Of a DNA stretch of 13,361 nucleotides, positions 1-7,376 are shown one piece after another. Numbering within the stretch: position 1 is the first letter of the stretch; every line of letters starts with the position of its first letter. The notes beneath the pieces are model-generated. The model was not told the origin of the DNA, did not search any database, and saw nothing but the letters and a program-made list of their open reading frames with translations. Both the position numbers and the translations under genes were made by a program. This stretch comes from JAAYHV01 sp035268985 (lineage in GTDB: Bacteria > Bacillota > Clostridia > Peptostreptococcales > Anaerovoracaceae). Location: assembly GCA_035268985.1 (NCBI GenBank), contig DATFJV010000080.1, positions 1 to 13,361 on the forward strand. The letters are read 5' to 3'.

Positions 1-330
1 GGAGGAATGAAAAGAAGATTATCCCTTGCCATTGCACTACTTGCAAACCCTAAAATTTTAGTTTTAGATGAGCCAACGGTAGGCATAGATCCTCTACTTA
101 GAAATGATATATGGAGTGAATTTAAGTTATTGACAGAAAAAGGTATTACCCTAATAGTTACAACCCATGTTATGGATGAAGCAGAAAAATGCAATATGCT
201 GGCTATGATTAGAGACGGAAACGTCATAGCTTCAGGTAGCCCAAAGGAATTGATTGTTAATAGCGATTCATGCACCCTAGAAGAAGCCTTTATTAAATAC
301 GGAAAGCCAGGTGATAGTTATGAGAATTAG
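1..330 (+). CDS. ABC transporter ATP-binding protein, C-terminal part (5' truncated by window)
   Basis: This is the C-terminal part of an ABC transporter nucleotide-binding subunit, probably the ATPase of a drug, lipid or peptide exporter (DrrA/CcmA-like). The frame is open from base 1 and begins GGMKRR, the end of an LSGGMKRR-type ABC signature, so the ATG at base 7 is an internal Met and the true start lies outside the window. Next come Walker B and the D-loop (ILVLDEPTVGIDP) and the H-loop (TTHVMDEAE), all within about 60 residues, followed by a short C-terminal tail. The stop overlaps the start of the permease gene, the usual arrangement for a translationally coupled exporter pair. The substrate cannot be told. 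The family call is firm; the exporter subtype is inference from the partner. Confidence 0.93.
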   Translation, partial: GGMKRRLSLAIALLANPKILVLDEPTVGIDPLLRNDIWSEFKLLTEKGITLIVTTHVMDEAEKCNMLAMIRDGNVIASGSPKELIVNSDSCTLEEAFIKYGKPGDSYEN

Positions 331-1363
331 AGCACTGGCCATGAGAATACTTATTCAAATACGCCATGATAAAAGGACATTAGGTTTAATACTAATTGCT
401 CCATTATTTATTATGACTATAGTTTATTTTATATTTAATGGCGCTAATACAGAACTCCATGTGGGAGTTATAAATGTAGACGATGAATACGTTTATGAAA
501 TGGAAAGCAACGATGAATTTGATGTAACTATAAATGAATATGAATGCAACGAAGAGGGAGAAAAGGCATTAAAAGACGAAAAAGTAATTGCAGTATTAGA
601 TATGACTGAAGATAACCCAGTTATATTATTAGATGGCAGTGAAGCTACCAATGTAAAGCAAGCCCTTACGGTTATTAATTCAGCTAGGTTAAATATTAAT
701 CTAGATAAACTTCCTATGAATATTAAAATGGACGAATGGGAAACAAAATATGTTTTAGGTAAAGAAGATAGCTCAATGTTTGATACCTTTGGCGCAGGAA
801 TGCTAGGTATAATAATATTTTTCTTAGTATTTCTAATAGGTGGAATTAACTTCCTCGGCGAAAGAACCTCTGGAACTTTGGAAAAACTTTTATCAACTCC
901 AATCAGAAGAATCGAAATTGTATTGGGATATATATTGGGATTTGGAATATTAGCAATACTTCAGTCATTAATATTTACACTGTTTGTAGTGCATGTATTA
1001 AATCTTGAAGTAATGGGAAGTATCTATTTAGTAATACTAATAACCCTACTTACCGCTATCACGGCACTTACTTTAGGCATGATGCTTTCCACTCTAGCTA
1101 ACAGTGAATTCCAAATGGTACAATTTATTCCCATAGTTATACTACCTCAGATATTCCTTTGTGGAATATTTAAACTATCTGGCGGATGGGATATTGCTGG
1201 ACACTTTATGCCTTTGTACTACACAACTGAAGCTCTTAATGAGGTTATACTGAAAGGACGGACCATATCATATATAGCAGATGACATATTAGTACTGCTA
1301 GTACTGTCTGGAATATTTATAACTATAAATACATTGCTACTTAAATTTAAAAGATCTTTATAA
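320..1363 (+). CDS. ABC-2 type transporter permease
   Basis: This is the membrane subunit of an ABC-2 exporter, paired with the ATPase just upstream. It has 347 residues from the ATG at 320. There is one N-terminal membrane segment (about residues 21-40), an extracytoplasmic domain of about 115 residues, then five membrane segments in the C-terminal half. The cytoplasmic motif GERTSGTLEKLLSTPIRR, after the second membrane segment, is typical of ABC-2 permeases, as is PLYYTTEAL near the end. I chose ATG 320 over GTG 311 because AGGTG at 309-313 lies at good spacing before it; the gene then overlaps the ATPase by 11 bases. This topology is the YhgE/LinK-like or DrrB-like kind used for drugs, lipids or small peptides. 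The substrate is unknown. Confidence 0.9.
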   Translation: MRIRALAMRILIQIRHDKRTLGLILIAPLFIMTIVYFIFNGANTELHVGVINVDDEYVYEMESNDEFDVTINEYECNEEGEKALKDEKVIAVLDMTEDNPVILLDGSEATNVKQALTVINSARLNINLDKLPMNIKMDEWETKYVLGKEDSSMFDTFGAGMLGIIIFFLVFLIGGINFLGERTSGTLEKLLSTPIRRIEIVLGYILGFGILAILQSLIFTLFVVHVLNLEVMGSIYLVILITLLTAITALTLGMMLSTLANSEFQMVQFIPIVILPQIFLCGIFKLSGGWDIAGHFMPLYYTTEALNEVILKGRTISYIADDILVLLVLSGIFITINTLLLKFKRSL

Positions 1364-1369
1364 TACTTA

Positions 1370-1406
1370 CAGCCTTAGATCAATTCTCTAAGGCTGCATT
1401 TTTTTT
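1370..1406 (+). terminator. Rho-independent terminator of the ABC exporter operon
   Basis: A perfect 10-bp stem (CAGCCTTAGA at 1370-1379 pairing with TCTAAGGCTG at 1387-1396) with a 7-base loop is followed by CAT and eight T (1399-1406). It begins 7 bases after the permease stop. The stop codon of the convergent symporter gene lies in the loop, and the symporter's last codons form the right arm and T-tract. The minus strand has no good U-tract, so it acts mainly on plus-strand transcripts. Confidence 0.88.
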
Positions 1407-2831
1407 ATTCCATAAATCATCATAATCATATCCTGTGATTTTTTCTATAACATCTTTGTCTTCAACACTAATTGGATCAATATTGTTTCCCAACCTTCTA
1501 TCTATATCTTCCCTAAGAATTTCATATGTTTCCCTATTTACAGGAAACTTAATTGTAAAATACAAGGTCATTATCATTAGTATTATAGGAACACCTATGA
1601 ACATAAATTTCACACCATCTATTGTTAGTGTACTTTGCACAGCAAGATTTGCATCATAGTTAAATACCGATAATAACAAACCAATTACCCATATTGCCAT
1701 TCCATTGGCAATTTTTCTAGAAAAAGTCCCCATGCCAGAATATACCCCAGGTCTTCTTACCTTTGTAATCAAATAATCAATATCTGCCAAATCAGCCAGT
1801 ACAGCATATGAAGTAACTGAAGATGCCGCAGTACCCAATCCAGTAATAAATGAAAGTATAACTATAGGTATAATTGGTGCTCCCTCATGGGCAAAGAATA
1901 AAAATATCATTGTAGTCACTATCCTTATAGGAAAACCTATGAGAATGGGAGTACGTTTACTGTGTTTTTTGATTAATTTTTGATATATGAACATGGCTAG
2001 AAGTTGACTAATGAGCACCGCTGACATAACAGGCATATACGCTTCCCTATTTCTTAGGACCACAGCTAAAAAGTATATTACACACCCAGTAATAAAATCT
2101 GCCGAACCTTGGCCACATAAAAATATGCCCAAATATAGTCTAAAAGACCTATTTTTAAATACTGTAAATGATTGCTTAAAGGCATCTTTTATTCCCATGG
2201 GTTCAATTACTTTATCAACTTCCCATGTGCCTATAAAAGTTAGTAAAATTGATATAAAGAAAAGAATACCAAAAGATATTCCCATTACTAAATAGCCTAT
2301 TTTAGTAGCATCTGAAAAACCAGTAACTATCATATTGGGAATCAGTCCTGCAATAATAGCAGCTACTGCACTAAAAATCATCCTGTACATGGTATAACTA
2401 CCCCTTAAGGTATAATCACTTATCATATCAGGAAGTAAAGCATTATATGGGACCATTACCATTGTAAACGCTGTAGAAAATGATAAATATGCGAATAGGT
2501 AGTATGTATATTGACCTGTGCTTGAAATATAAAAACTTAGCCAAAGCATTATAAATGTAACCGCAGCTAAAAAACTTCCTATCAAAAGATATAGTCTCTT
2601 AGAACCATATCTTGATTTAGTTCTATCCGTTATATTTCCCATTATAGGATCTGTTACTGCATCCCATATTTTACCAACTAATGGAATTGTTCCTGCTAAA
2701 GCAGGGTTCATTTTTACAACATCTGTAAGAAAAACTAAAAACAGTATGCTTATTACTAAAAATGACCCTCCTCCATAAATGTCGGCAAATCCATAAAACA
2801 ACTTATTTTTTATCCTGTTCTCATTTTTCAT
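1380..2831 (-). CDS. GPH-family (MelB-like) sugar:cation symporter
   Basis: This is a probable cation-coupled sugar or sugar-derivative transporter of the glycoside-pentoside-hexuronide (GPH, MFS_2) family. It has 483 residues and about 12 hydrophobic segments, the normal family size. The diagnostic loop is at residues 56-79 (WDAVTDPIMGNITDRT, then SRYGSKR). D57 and D61 match the pair of aspartates (Asp55, Asp59) that bind Na+ or H+ in MelB, so coupling is probably intact. The start is supported by AGGAG at 2839-2843, seven bases upstream. A promoter-like pair and a long inverted repeat lie between it and hypA, so it may be transcribed separately from the hyp genes. The sugar cannot be inferred, since no glycosidase is nearby. 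Its stop codon lies in the loop of the opposing terminator. Confidence 0.87.
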   Translation of the reverse strand: MKNENRIKNKLFYGFADIYGGGSFLVISILFLVFLTDVVKMNPALAGTIPLVGKIWDAVTDPIMGNITDRTKSRYGSKRLYLLIGSFLAAVTFIMLWLSFYISSTGQYTYYLFAYLSFSTAFTMVMVPYNALLPDMISDYTLRGSYTMYRMIFSAVAAIIAGLIPNMIVTGFSDATKIGYLVMGISFGILFFISILLTFIGTWEVDKVIEPMGIKDAFKQSFTVFKNRSFRLYLGIFLCGQGSADFITGCVIYFLAVVLRNREAYMPVMSAVLISQLLAMFIYQKLIKKHSKRTPILIGFPIRIVTTMIFLFFAHEGAPIIPIVILSFITGLGTAASSVTSYAVLADLADIDYLITKVRRPGVYSGMGTFSRKIANGMAIWVIGLLLSVFNYDANLAVQSTLTIDGVKFMFIGVPIILMIMTLYFTIKFPVNRETYEILREDIDRRLGNNIDPISVEDKDVIEKITGYDYDDLWNKKNAALEN

Positions 2832-2849
2832 AGTTAATCTCCTAAATAA

Positions 2850-2880
2850 TTAGGGTAGCCTATATAATAGACTACCCTAA
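2850..2880 (-). promoter_or_regulatory. Long inverted repeat in the leader of the GPH symporter (operator or hairpin)
   Basis: Arms TTAGGGTAG (2850-2858) and CTACCCTAA (2872-2880) are perfect 9-bp complements. After one mismatch, four further pairs close a 3-base loop. On the minus strand it lies at about the start site predicted from the -10 at 2886-2891 and just before the symporter ribosome site. It is followed by TTATTTA rather than a strong U-tract. It could be a repressor operator, an mRNA leader hairpin or a weak terminator for the hypA transcript. The repeat itself is certain; the role is not. Confidence 0.6.
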
Positions 2881-2885
2881 TATTT

Positions 2886-2914
2886 AGTATACAACAAATA
2901 GCATATATTGTGCA
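2886..2914 (-). promoter_or_regulatory. Candidate promoter of the GPH symporter gene
   Basis: Read on the minus strand, TGCACA (2909-2914, 4/6 match to TTGACA), a 17-base spacer and TATACT (2886-2891, 5/6 match to TATAAT). The predicted start falls at about 2879, at the edge of the inverted repeat. The -35 is weak, so this is a candidate only. Confidence 0.45.
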
Positions 2915-2926
2915 GTAAAATCTTTG

Positions 2927-3277
2927 TTAAGTATTTTCTTTAATTATTATCTCTTTTAAGTTAAACTCCCTGCCACTTAGAAGTTCCCAATCCTCTCCAC
3001 CGCATGTAGGACACTTCCCTTTGTTCTTAGCCACATTAAAAACCTTATTGCAATGATGACATAGACCATTTCCAGGAATCATTTCAATTTTTATCTTAGA
3101 TCCCTCTAGGATTGTCCCTTGGGTAGTATTGGGATAATACTCCCTCATAAATCTAGGCACAATAGAAGAAAGCTGGCCAATTTGAACAACAACCGTATCT
3201 ATTTCTTTTATGTTGTTCTTTTGGGCGGCTCTTTCCACCATTTTTACTAGTTCAACTAAAATCGTTACTTCATGCAT
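2927..3277 (-). CDS. hypA: HypA-type nickel metallochaperone
   Basis: HypA delivers nickel for maturation of NiFe hydrogenase, and in some bacteria of urease, working with the GTPase HypB. The protein has 116 residues, the usual length. It starts Met-His-Glu, the conserved N-terminal nickel site that uses His2. The core VVVQIGQLSSIVP is family-typical. The zinc site has two CxxC pairs, C73/C76 and C89/C92 (CHHC and CPTC). ATG 3277 lies two bases after the stop of the upstream oxidoreductase with no clear Shine-Dalgarno, so translation is probably coupled. No hydrogenase or urease structural gene and no hypC-F is present here, so the client enzyme is unknown. It could serve a distant hydrogenase or a nickel enzyme linked to this operon. 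Confidence 0.88.
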   Translation of the reverse strand: MHEVTILVELVKMVERAAQKNNIKEIDTVVVQIGQLSSIVPRFMREYYPNTTQGTILEGSKIKIEMIPGNGLCHHCNKVFNVAKNKGKCPTCGGEDWELLSGREFNLKEIIIKENT

Positions 3278-3279
3278 AA

Positions 3280-5979
3280 TTAACTACTCTTCTTATTCCA
3301 AACAACATCTTTTAAAGTTCTTTCATCCCTATTTTTATTTCTTTTGGTCTTTATCTTAATAGACAATGCTCTCTTAACTGCATGCGGTTTGATCTTTTCA
3401 TAAGTAAAGCTGTACGCATCAAACTTACGAGAAATTGTTATTGCCTCAAACTTACATCTTACTGTACATTCTCCGCAACCTATACACTTATTAGGATCAA
3501 CCCTTGCTGCACCACATTCTAAGCATCTATTTGTTTCTTTTTTAAGCTGTTCTTCTGTAAACGTTATTCTAGGGTCTGAGAAAGTATTTTCCTTACCTTT
3601 ATTATGGTTTACTGCTTCTCTCTTGGCTTTGTCATAGCCTTCAAAATCTACGCTATCCTTATCAATTTGTTTCCACACTCTACGATTTCTGCCAATAGTT
3701 AAAGATTGTCCTGCATGTACAACTCTATGCATAGATATTGATGCTTCTTTACCAGCTGAAATAGCGTCTATTGCAAATTTAGGACCTGTATATACGTCCC
3801 CACCTACAAATACATCTTTTTCACCTGTTTGTAATGTAAGCTCATCTGCAACAAGTGTGTTATTTCTGTTCTTTTCAACGTTGCTTTCTTTTAATAAGTC
3901 GCCTAAAATGATGGATTGTCCAATTGAAAGAAGTACATGATCACATTTAACAGTTCTTAAATCTTTTTCATCATACTCTGGGGAGAATTTACCTTCATCA
4001 TCAAATACTCTAGTGCATTTTTTAAATTCTACGCCTGTAACTTTGCCTTTTTCAGTGACTATTTTGTTAGGGCCCCATCCGTTATATATGGAAATTCCTT
4101 CTTCCTTAGCTTCCGCTACTTCTTCGTCTTGAGCAGGCATTTCATCTTCACCTTCTAAACAGAACATATTAACTGATTTAGAACTAGTTCTTAGTGCAGT
4201 TCTAGCAACGTCAACAGCAACATTACCACCGCCTATTACTAAAACTTCACCTTCCGTTTTAATATCCTTACCAAGATTAACGTCCCTTAAGAAATCAACA
4301 CCAGTTATTACACCTTTGGCATCTTCCCCTTCAATATTAAGTGCTCTTCCACCTTGTGCTCCAATTGCCAAGTAAAACGCCTTGTATCCTTCTTTCCTTA
4401 GCTTAGGGAGTGTAACTTCTCTACCTACTTCAACTCCTGTTTTAAACTCTACTCCCATAGTTTTTAAAACTTCAATTTCTGCATCAATTACATCTTTTTC
4501 TAGTCTAAATGAAGGTATTCCTAAAGTCAGCATTCCACCTAGTTTTTCTTCTTTTTCAAATACAGTAACTGAATATCCATGTAAAGCCAAATAATATGCA
4601 CAAGAAAGACCAGATGGGCCAGCTCCTATTACTGCCATCTTGATATGTCTGAAATCATAAAGTATTTCAGGTACAAATCTAGTGTCTTCATTGAGCTCTT
4701 TATCTGCTATAAATTTCTTAATTTCATCGATAGCAACAGGCTCATCCAAATCACCTCTAGTACATTCACTTTCACAGTTTCTTGGACATATACGTCCACA
4801 TACTGCAGGGAATGGATTTTCCTTTTTGATTAATTCCAGTGCTTCCAAGTATTTGCCTTGAGCTGCTAACTTAATATATCCCTGAACAGATATATGTGCA
4901 GGACACGCAGTCTTACAAGGAGCACCTCCTAAATCATATGTGTTTTCAAAATTTTCTCTGAAATCAGGATTATATCTATCTTCTCCCCATTCATGATCAT
5001 CTGGAAGGGGCATAACAGGAAATTCAATAGGTTCCTTGGTACAAAGGTTTGGTCCTAACTTAACGGCATTGGCAGGACAAGTTTCAACACACTGACCACA
5101 AGCTGCACATTTTTCAGGGTCAACTTCAGCAACATAATTGGATCTTGACATATTAGGAGTATTAAAATATTGAGAAGTACGAAGCGCTAAGCACACATCT
5201 CTTTGACAGTTACATATAGCCCAAATTTTATTAGTTCCATCCATATTTGTTACTTGATGGGTATAACCTCTTTTTTCTGCTAATTCTAATATCTCTTCAG
5301 CTTTTTCTTTATTTATTCTTCTAGCTTTGCCTGTCTGTATACATGATTCAGCGGTAGCACCTATTATTATGCAAAGTTCCTCGGCTAAATCCCCGGAACC
5401 TTCTCCCATTTGAGTACGAACCAGTCTACATTGACAAGGTGCTAATGCCAAATGATTCTGATATTTTGTTAGCCAATAAGAAATTTCTTCATATGGAGCT
5501 TTTCTAGTTTCAGCTTGTATAGCCGCTTCAACAGGTATTACCCTCATGGCACCGTTTCCCATAGGCATTATTTCAGTAACTTGTTCCACCGTTCTTCTAG
5601 TATATTCTTCAAAAGCCCTAGCTATTTCTGGATGTGAATCCGCTTGATCTCTATTAAGCATCATCAATTCATATATTCCTGGTACAAAGATTGGTAACTC
5701 AAATGTGTCAGTACCATCACTTTGAGGTTTAAGTTCTAATATACCCATGTCTGTTAGTTGCATACAAATATCAAAAGTGTCCGCGTAATTTTTGCCAACC
5801 CTTTCAGCAATATCTTCTACTTTTTCTTCAATTCTTCTCTTCATGGCTATAACTACATCTGCTTGCTCGTCAGTAACTAAATCATGGAAAACATAATACT
5901 CAGGATCTGCCTCAGTATAGATTTTATCTCTTCCCGCAACATGTTGAGCCATTTTAAGAATTTTTTCTCTAACTGCCAT
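3280..5979 (-). CDS. Multidomain Fe-S/FAD/NAD(P)H oxidoreductase, GltD-like, with N-terminal Cys-rich domain
   Basis: This 899-residue cytosolic electron-transfer flavoprotein has, in order: an N-terminal helical, probably winged-helix region (about 1-150); a Cys-rich segment with PCQCR (C182, C184), C203, C213 and CNCQRDVC (C256, C258, C263); a 4Fe-4S ferredoxin motif C291/C294/C297/C301; a GltD/dihydropyrimidine-dehydrogenase-type Fe-S domain (C355, C359, C394, C398, C402, C406); an FAD Rossmann motif (IGAGPSG, 451-457); an NAD(P)H motif (VIGGGNVAVD, 581-590); a second FAD motif (VFVGGD, 723-728); and a C-terminal ferredoxin motif C832/C835/C838/C842. The C-terminal two-thirds match the glutamate synthase small-subunit/NfnB-like fold, but no GltB partner is present. 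AGGAGG at 5985-5990 fixes the start and overlaps the hypB stop. It lies between hypB and hypA in one operon. Its acceptor is unknown. Confidence 0.88.
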   Translation of the reverse strand: MAVREKILKMAQHVAGRDKIYTEADPEYYVFHDLVTDEQADVVIAMKRRIEEKVEDIAERVGKNYADTFDICMQLTDMGILELKPQSDGTDTFELPIFVPGIYELMMLNRDQADSHPEIARAFEEYTRRTVEQVTEIMPMGNGAMRVIPVEAAIQAETRKAPYEEISYWLTKYQNHLALAPCQCRLVRTQMGEGSGDLAEELCIIIGATAESCIQTGKARRINKEKAEEILELAEKRGYTHQVTNMDGTNKIWAICNCQRDVCLALRTSQYFNTPNMSRSNYVAEVDPEKCAACGQCVETCPANAVKLGPNLCTKEPIEFPVMPLPDDHEWGEDRYNPDFRENFENTYDLGGAPCKTACPAHISVQGYIKLAAQGKYLEALELIKKENPFPAVCGRICPRNCESECTRGDLDEPVAIDEIKKFIADKELNEDTRFVPEILYDFRHIKMAVIGAGPSGLSCAYYLALHGYSVTVFEKEEKLGGMLTLGIPSFRLEKDVIDAEIEVLKTMGVEFKTGVEVGREVTLPKLRKEGYKAFYLAIGAQGGRALNIEGEDAKGVITGVDFLRDVNLGKDIKTEGEVLVIGGGNVAVDVARTALRTSSKSVNMFCLEGEDEMPAQDEEVAEAKEEGISIYNGWGPNKIVTEKGKVTGVEFKKCTRVFDDEGKFSPEYDEKDLRTVKCDHVLLSIGQSIILGDLLKESNVEKNRNNTLVADELTLQTGEKDVFVGGDVYTGPKFAIDAISAGKEASISMHRVVHAGQSLTIGRNRRVWKQIDKDSVDFEGYDKAKREAVNHNKGKENTFSDPRITFTEEQLKKETNRCLECGAARVDPNKCIGCGECTVRCKFEAITISRKFDAYSFTYEKIKPHAVKRALSIKIKTKRNKNRDERTLKDVVWNKKSS

Positions 5980-5988
5980 TTGTTCCTC

Positions 5989-6660
5989 CTAATTTTTTTT
6001 AATAGCGTTTACTTCTTCCTTTAACCAGTTAATCCAATCATCCATGCCTTCTCCAGTTCTTGCAGATATTGGAAATATTTTAATATTTGGGTTAAGATTT
6101 TGAGCTCTTTTTTTAACAGCTTCAATATCAAAATCAAATATTTCTAACGTATCAATTTTATTTATAAGTAGCACGTCAGCAATCTCAAACATAAGTGGAT
6201 ACTTTAATGGTTTATCATCGCCTTCTGGTACCGAAAGTATCATTGCATTTTTAGTTGACCCTGTATCAAATTCAGCAGGACAAACTAGATTACCAACATT
6301 TTCAAGTATGGCTAAATCAATATCTTCAACACCTAAGTTTTCAACACCTTCTTTTGTCATTGGTGCATCCAAGTGGCACATACCACCAGTATGAAGTTGT
6401 ATTGCCTTAACCCCTGTTCTAGCTATTGTCTTAGCATCCACATCAGAATCAATGTCAGCTTCCATTACGCCAATTCTAATATCATCTTTTAACTTTTCTA
6501 TTGTTTTAACTAATGTTGTAGTCTTGCCTGAGCCGGGAGAACTCATAAGATTAAGAAGAAAAATCTTTTTTTCATTCATTTCTTTTCTTAACTTTTCAGC
6601 CTCTGCCTCATTACTTTCGTAAATGCTTTGCTTTATTTCTATTACTTTCAGTTTTTCCAT
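5989..6660 (-). CDS. hypB: HypB-type GTPase for nickel insertion
   Basis: HypB is a SIMIBI-class GTPase that takes nickel with HypA and drives its insertion into NiFe hydrogenase. The 223-residue protein has the P-loop SSPGSGKT (40-47), the acidic switch segment EADIDSDVD (67-75), the nickel/zinc site C95-H96 within HTGGMCHLDA, C127 in NVGNLVCPAEFD, and the guanine-specificity motif NKID (167-170). The N-terminal CxxCGC motif and the His-rich stretch of some HypB proteins are absent, so it is the minimal form. I chose ATG 6660 over GTG 6675 because AGGAGG sits just before the ATG and overlaps the tetR stop (TAGGAGG). The gene is 8 bases downstream of tetR and 9 bases upstream of the oxidoreductase. 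The GTPase call is firm; the client is unknown. Confidence 0.92.
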   Translation of the reverse strand: MEKLKVIEIKQSIYESNEAEAEKLRKEMNEKKIFLLNLMSSPGSGKTTTLVKTIEKLKDDIRIGVMEADIDSDVDAKTIARTGVKAIQLHTGGMCHLDAPMTKEGVENLGVEDIDLAILENVGNLVCPAEFDTGSTKNAMILSVPEGDDKPLKYPLMFEIADVLLINKIDTLEIFDFDIEAVKKRAQNLNPNIKIFPISARTGEGMDDWINWLKEEVNAIKKN

Positions 6661-6668
6661 TTTACCTC

Positions 6669-7316
6669 CTAACACAACAGTGCTTTTAATTGGTTGTCCG
6701 TGGTTTTCATAACCAATCTGTCCATATCTATTCTAACTAGATTTTCATGATCAATTTCTTCTAACTTTATCCTATTATTTGTACTTAATGATAAGTTATA
6801 GCTCCCCACAATAATTAGATGCCTTGTCTCATAAAACTCAAATACATCCATAACATCTAAAAAGTCCGCTTTTGAAACTGTTTCTACAGATAGGGTTTTA
6901 ATAGCCTTAGTCAAACCCTCCATACCCCTTAATAGATCTTCTGATTTTACATTTTTATCTAAAATTGTTCTCTTTATAGATACAAGTCTAATTAATAGAG
7001 GTCTTTCCTTTAGGACTTTTTCAGTTTCCTTTAGTATAAACTCTCTATAACTTTCTTTTGTAAATCTTTTAACTTTATCCAAATCGAATAATTCCGACTT
7101 AAACCATCTTTGATACTCTTCATAAAGCATATTTGTAAAAAGCGTTTCTTTGGTTTCGTAATATCTAAATATAGTGCCCTTAGCCATATCGCACCTTCTT
7201 GCAAGTTCGCTCATAGTAAACTCAACATAACTCATTTCCTGAAACATGTTTTCTGCTATTTTAAGAATGCATTCCTTTTTATCCGTTATTTCTTTTTCCG
7301 TTAATTGCTTAGGCAT
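6669..7316 (-). CDS. TetR/AcrR-family transcriptional regulator
   Basis: This is a 215-residue TetR-type DNA-binding protein. The N-terminal helix-turn-helix is at about residues 33-53 (FTMSELARRCDMAKGTIFRYY), followed by the family-typical ETKETLF. The C-terminal ligand domain is unlike anything I can name. The start is supported by AAGGAG at about 7321-7326. It sits between the DUF5692-like membrane gene (60 bases upstream) and hypB (8 bases downstream), so it very likely controls this operon. Two GGTCA-containing imperfect palindromes lie just before its start and are good operator candidates for autoregulation. The inducer is unknown; a metal, redox signal or the transported compound are possibilities. 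Confidence 0.88.
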   Translation of the reverse strand: MPKQLTEKEITDKKECILKIAENMFQEMSYVEFTMSELARRCDMAKGTIFRYYETKETLFTNMLYEEYQRWFKSELFDLDKVKRFTKESYREFILKETEKVLKERPLLIRLVSIKRTILDKNVKSEDLLRGMEGLTKAIKTLSVETVSKADFLDVMDVFEFYETRHLIIVGSYNLSLSTNNRIKLEEIDHENLVRIDMDRLVMKTTDNQLKALLC

Positions 7317-7328
7317 AATACTCCTTTA

Positions 7329-7346
7329 TTGAACTCATGGTCATTA
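7329..7346. promoter_or_regulatory. Candidate TetR operator, site 2
   Basis: An imperfect palindrome TGAaCtcatGgTCA (7330-7343) is followed by TTA. It shares the GGTCATT half-site with the better palindrome 30 bases away. It lies just before the tetR ribosome site. Support is moderate to weak. Confidence 0.35.
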
Positions 7347-7358
7347 TTTGTTCTTTTT

Positions 7359-7376
7359 AATGGACCATCGGTCATT
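7359..7376. promoter_or_regulatory. Candidate TetR operator, site 1
   Basis: GACC-ATC-GGTC (7363-7373) is a perfect 4+3+4 palindrome inside a longer AATG...CATT symmetry. The TGACC-n3-GGTCA style is common for TetR-family operators. It lies between the DUF5692-like gene stop and the tetR start, so binding would affect tetR and the genes after it. Confidence 0.5.

Noticed and set aside
1435..2295. Plus-strand frames inside the symporter gene
   Set aside because: Antisense to the membrane-protein coding sequence; no start signals.
4382..4833. Plus-strand frames inside the oxidoreductase gene
   Set aside because: Antisense shadows of a well-supported 899-residue gene, no ribosome sites.
5989..6675. 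HypA/HypB cluster as part of a hydrogenase operon
   Set aside because: No NiFe hydrogenase subunit and no hypC, hypD, hypE or hypF is found in the window.
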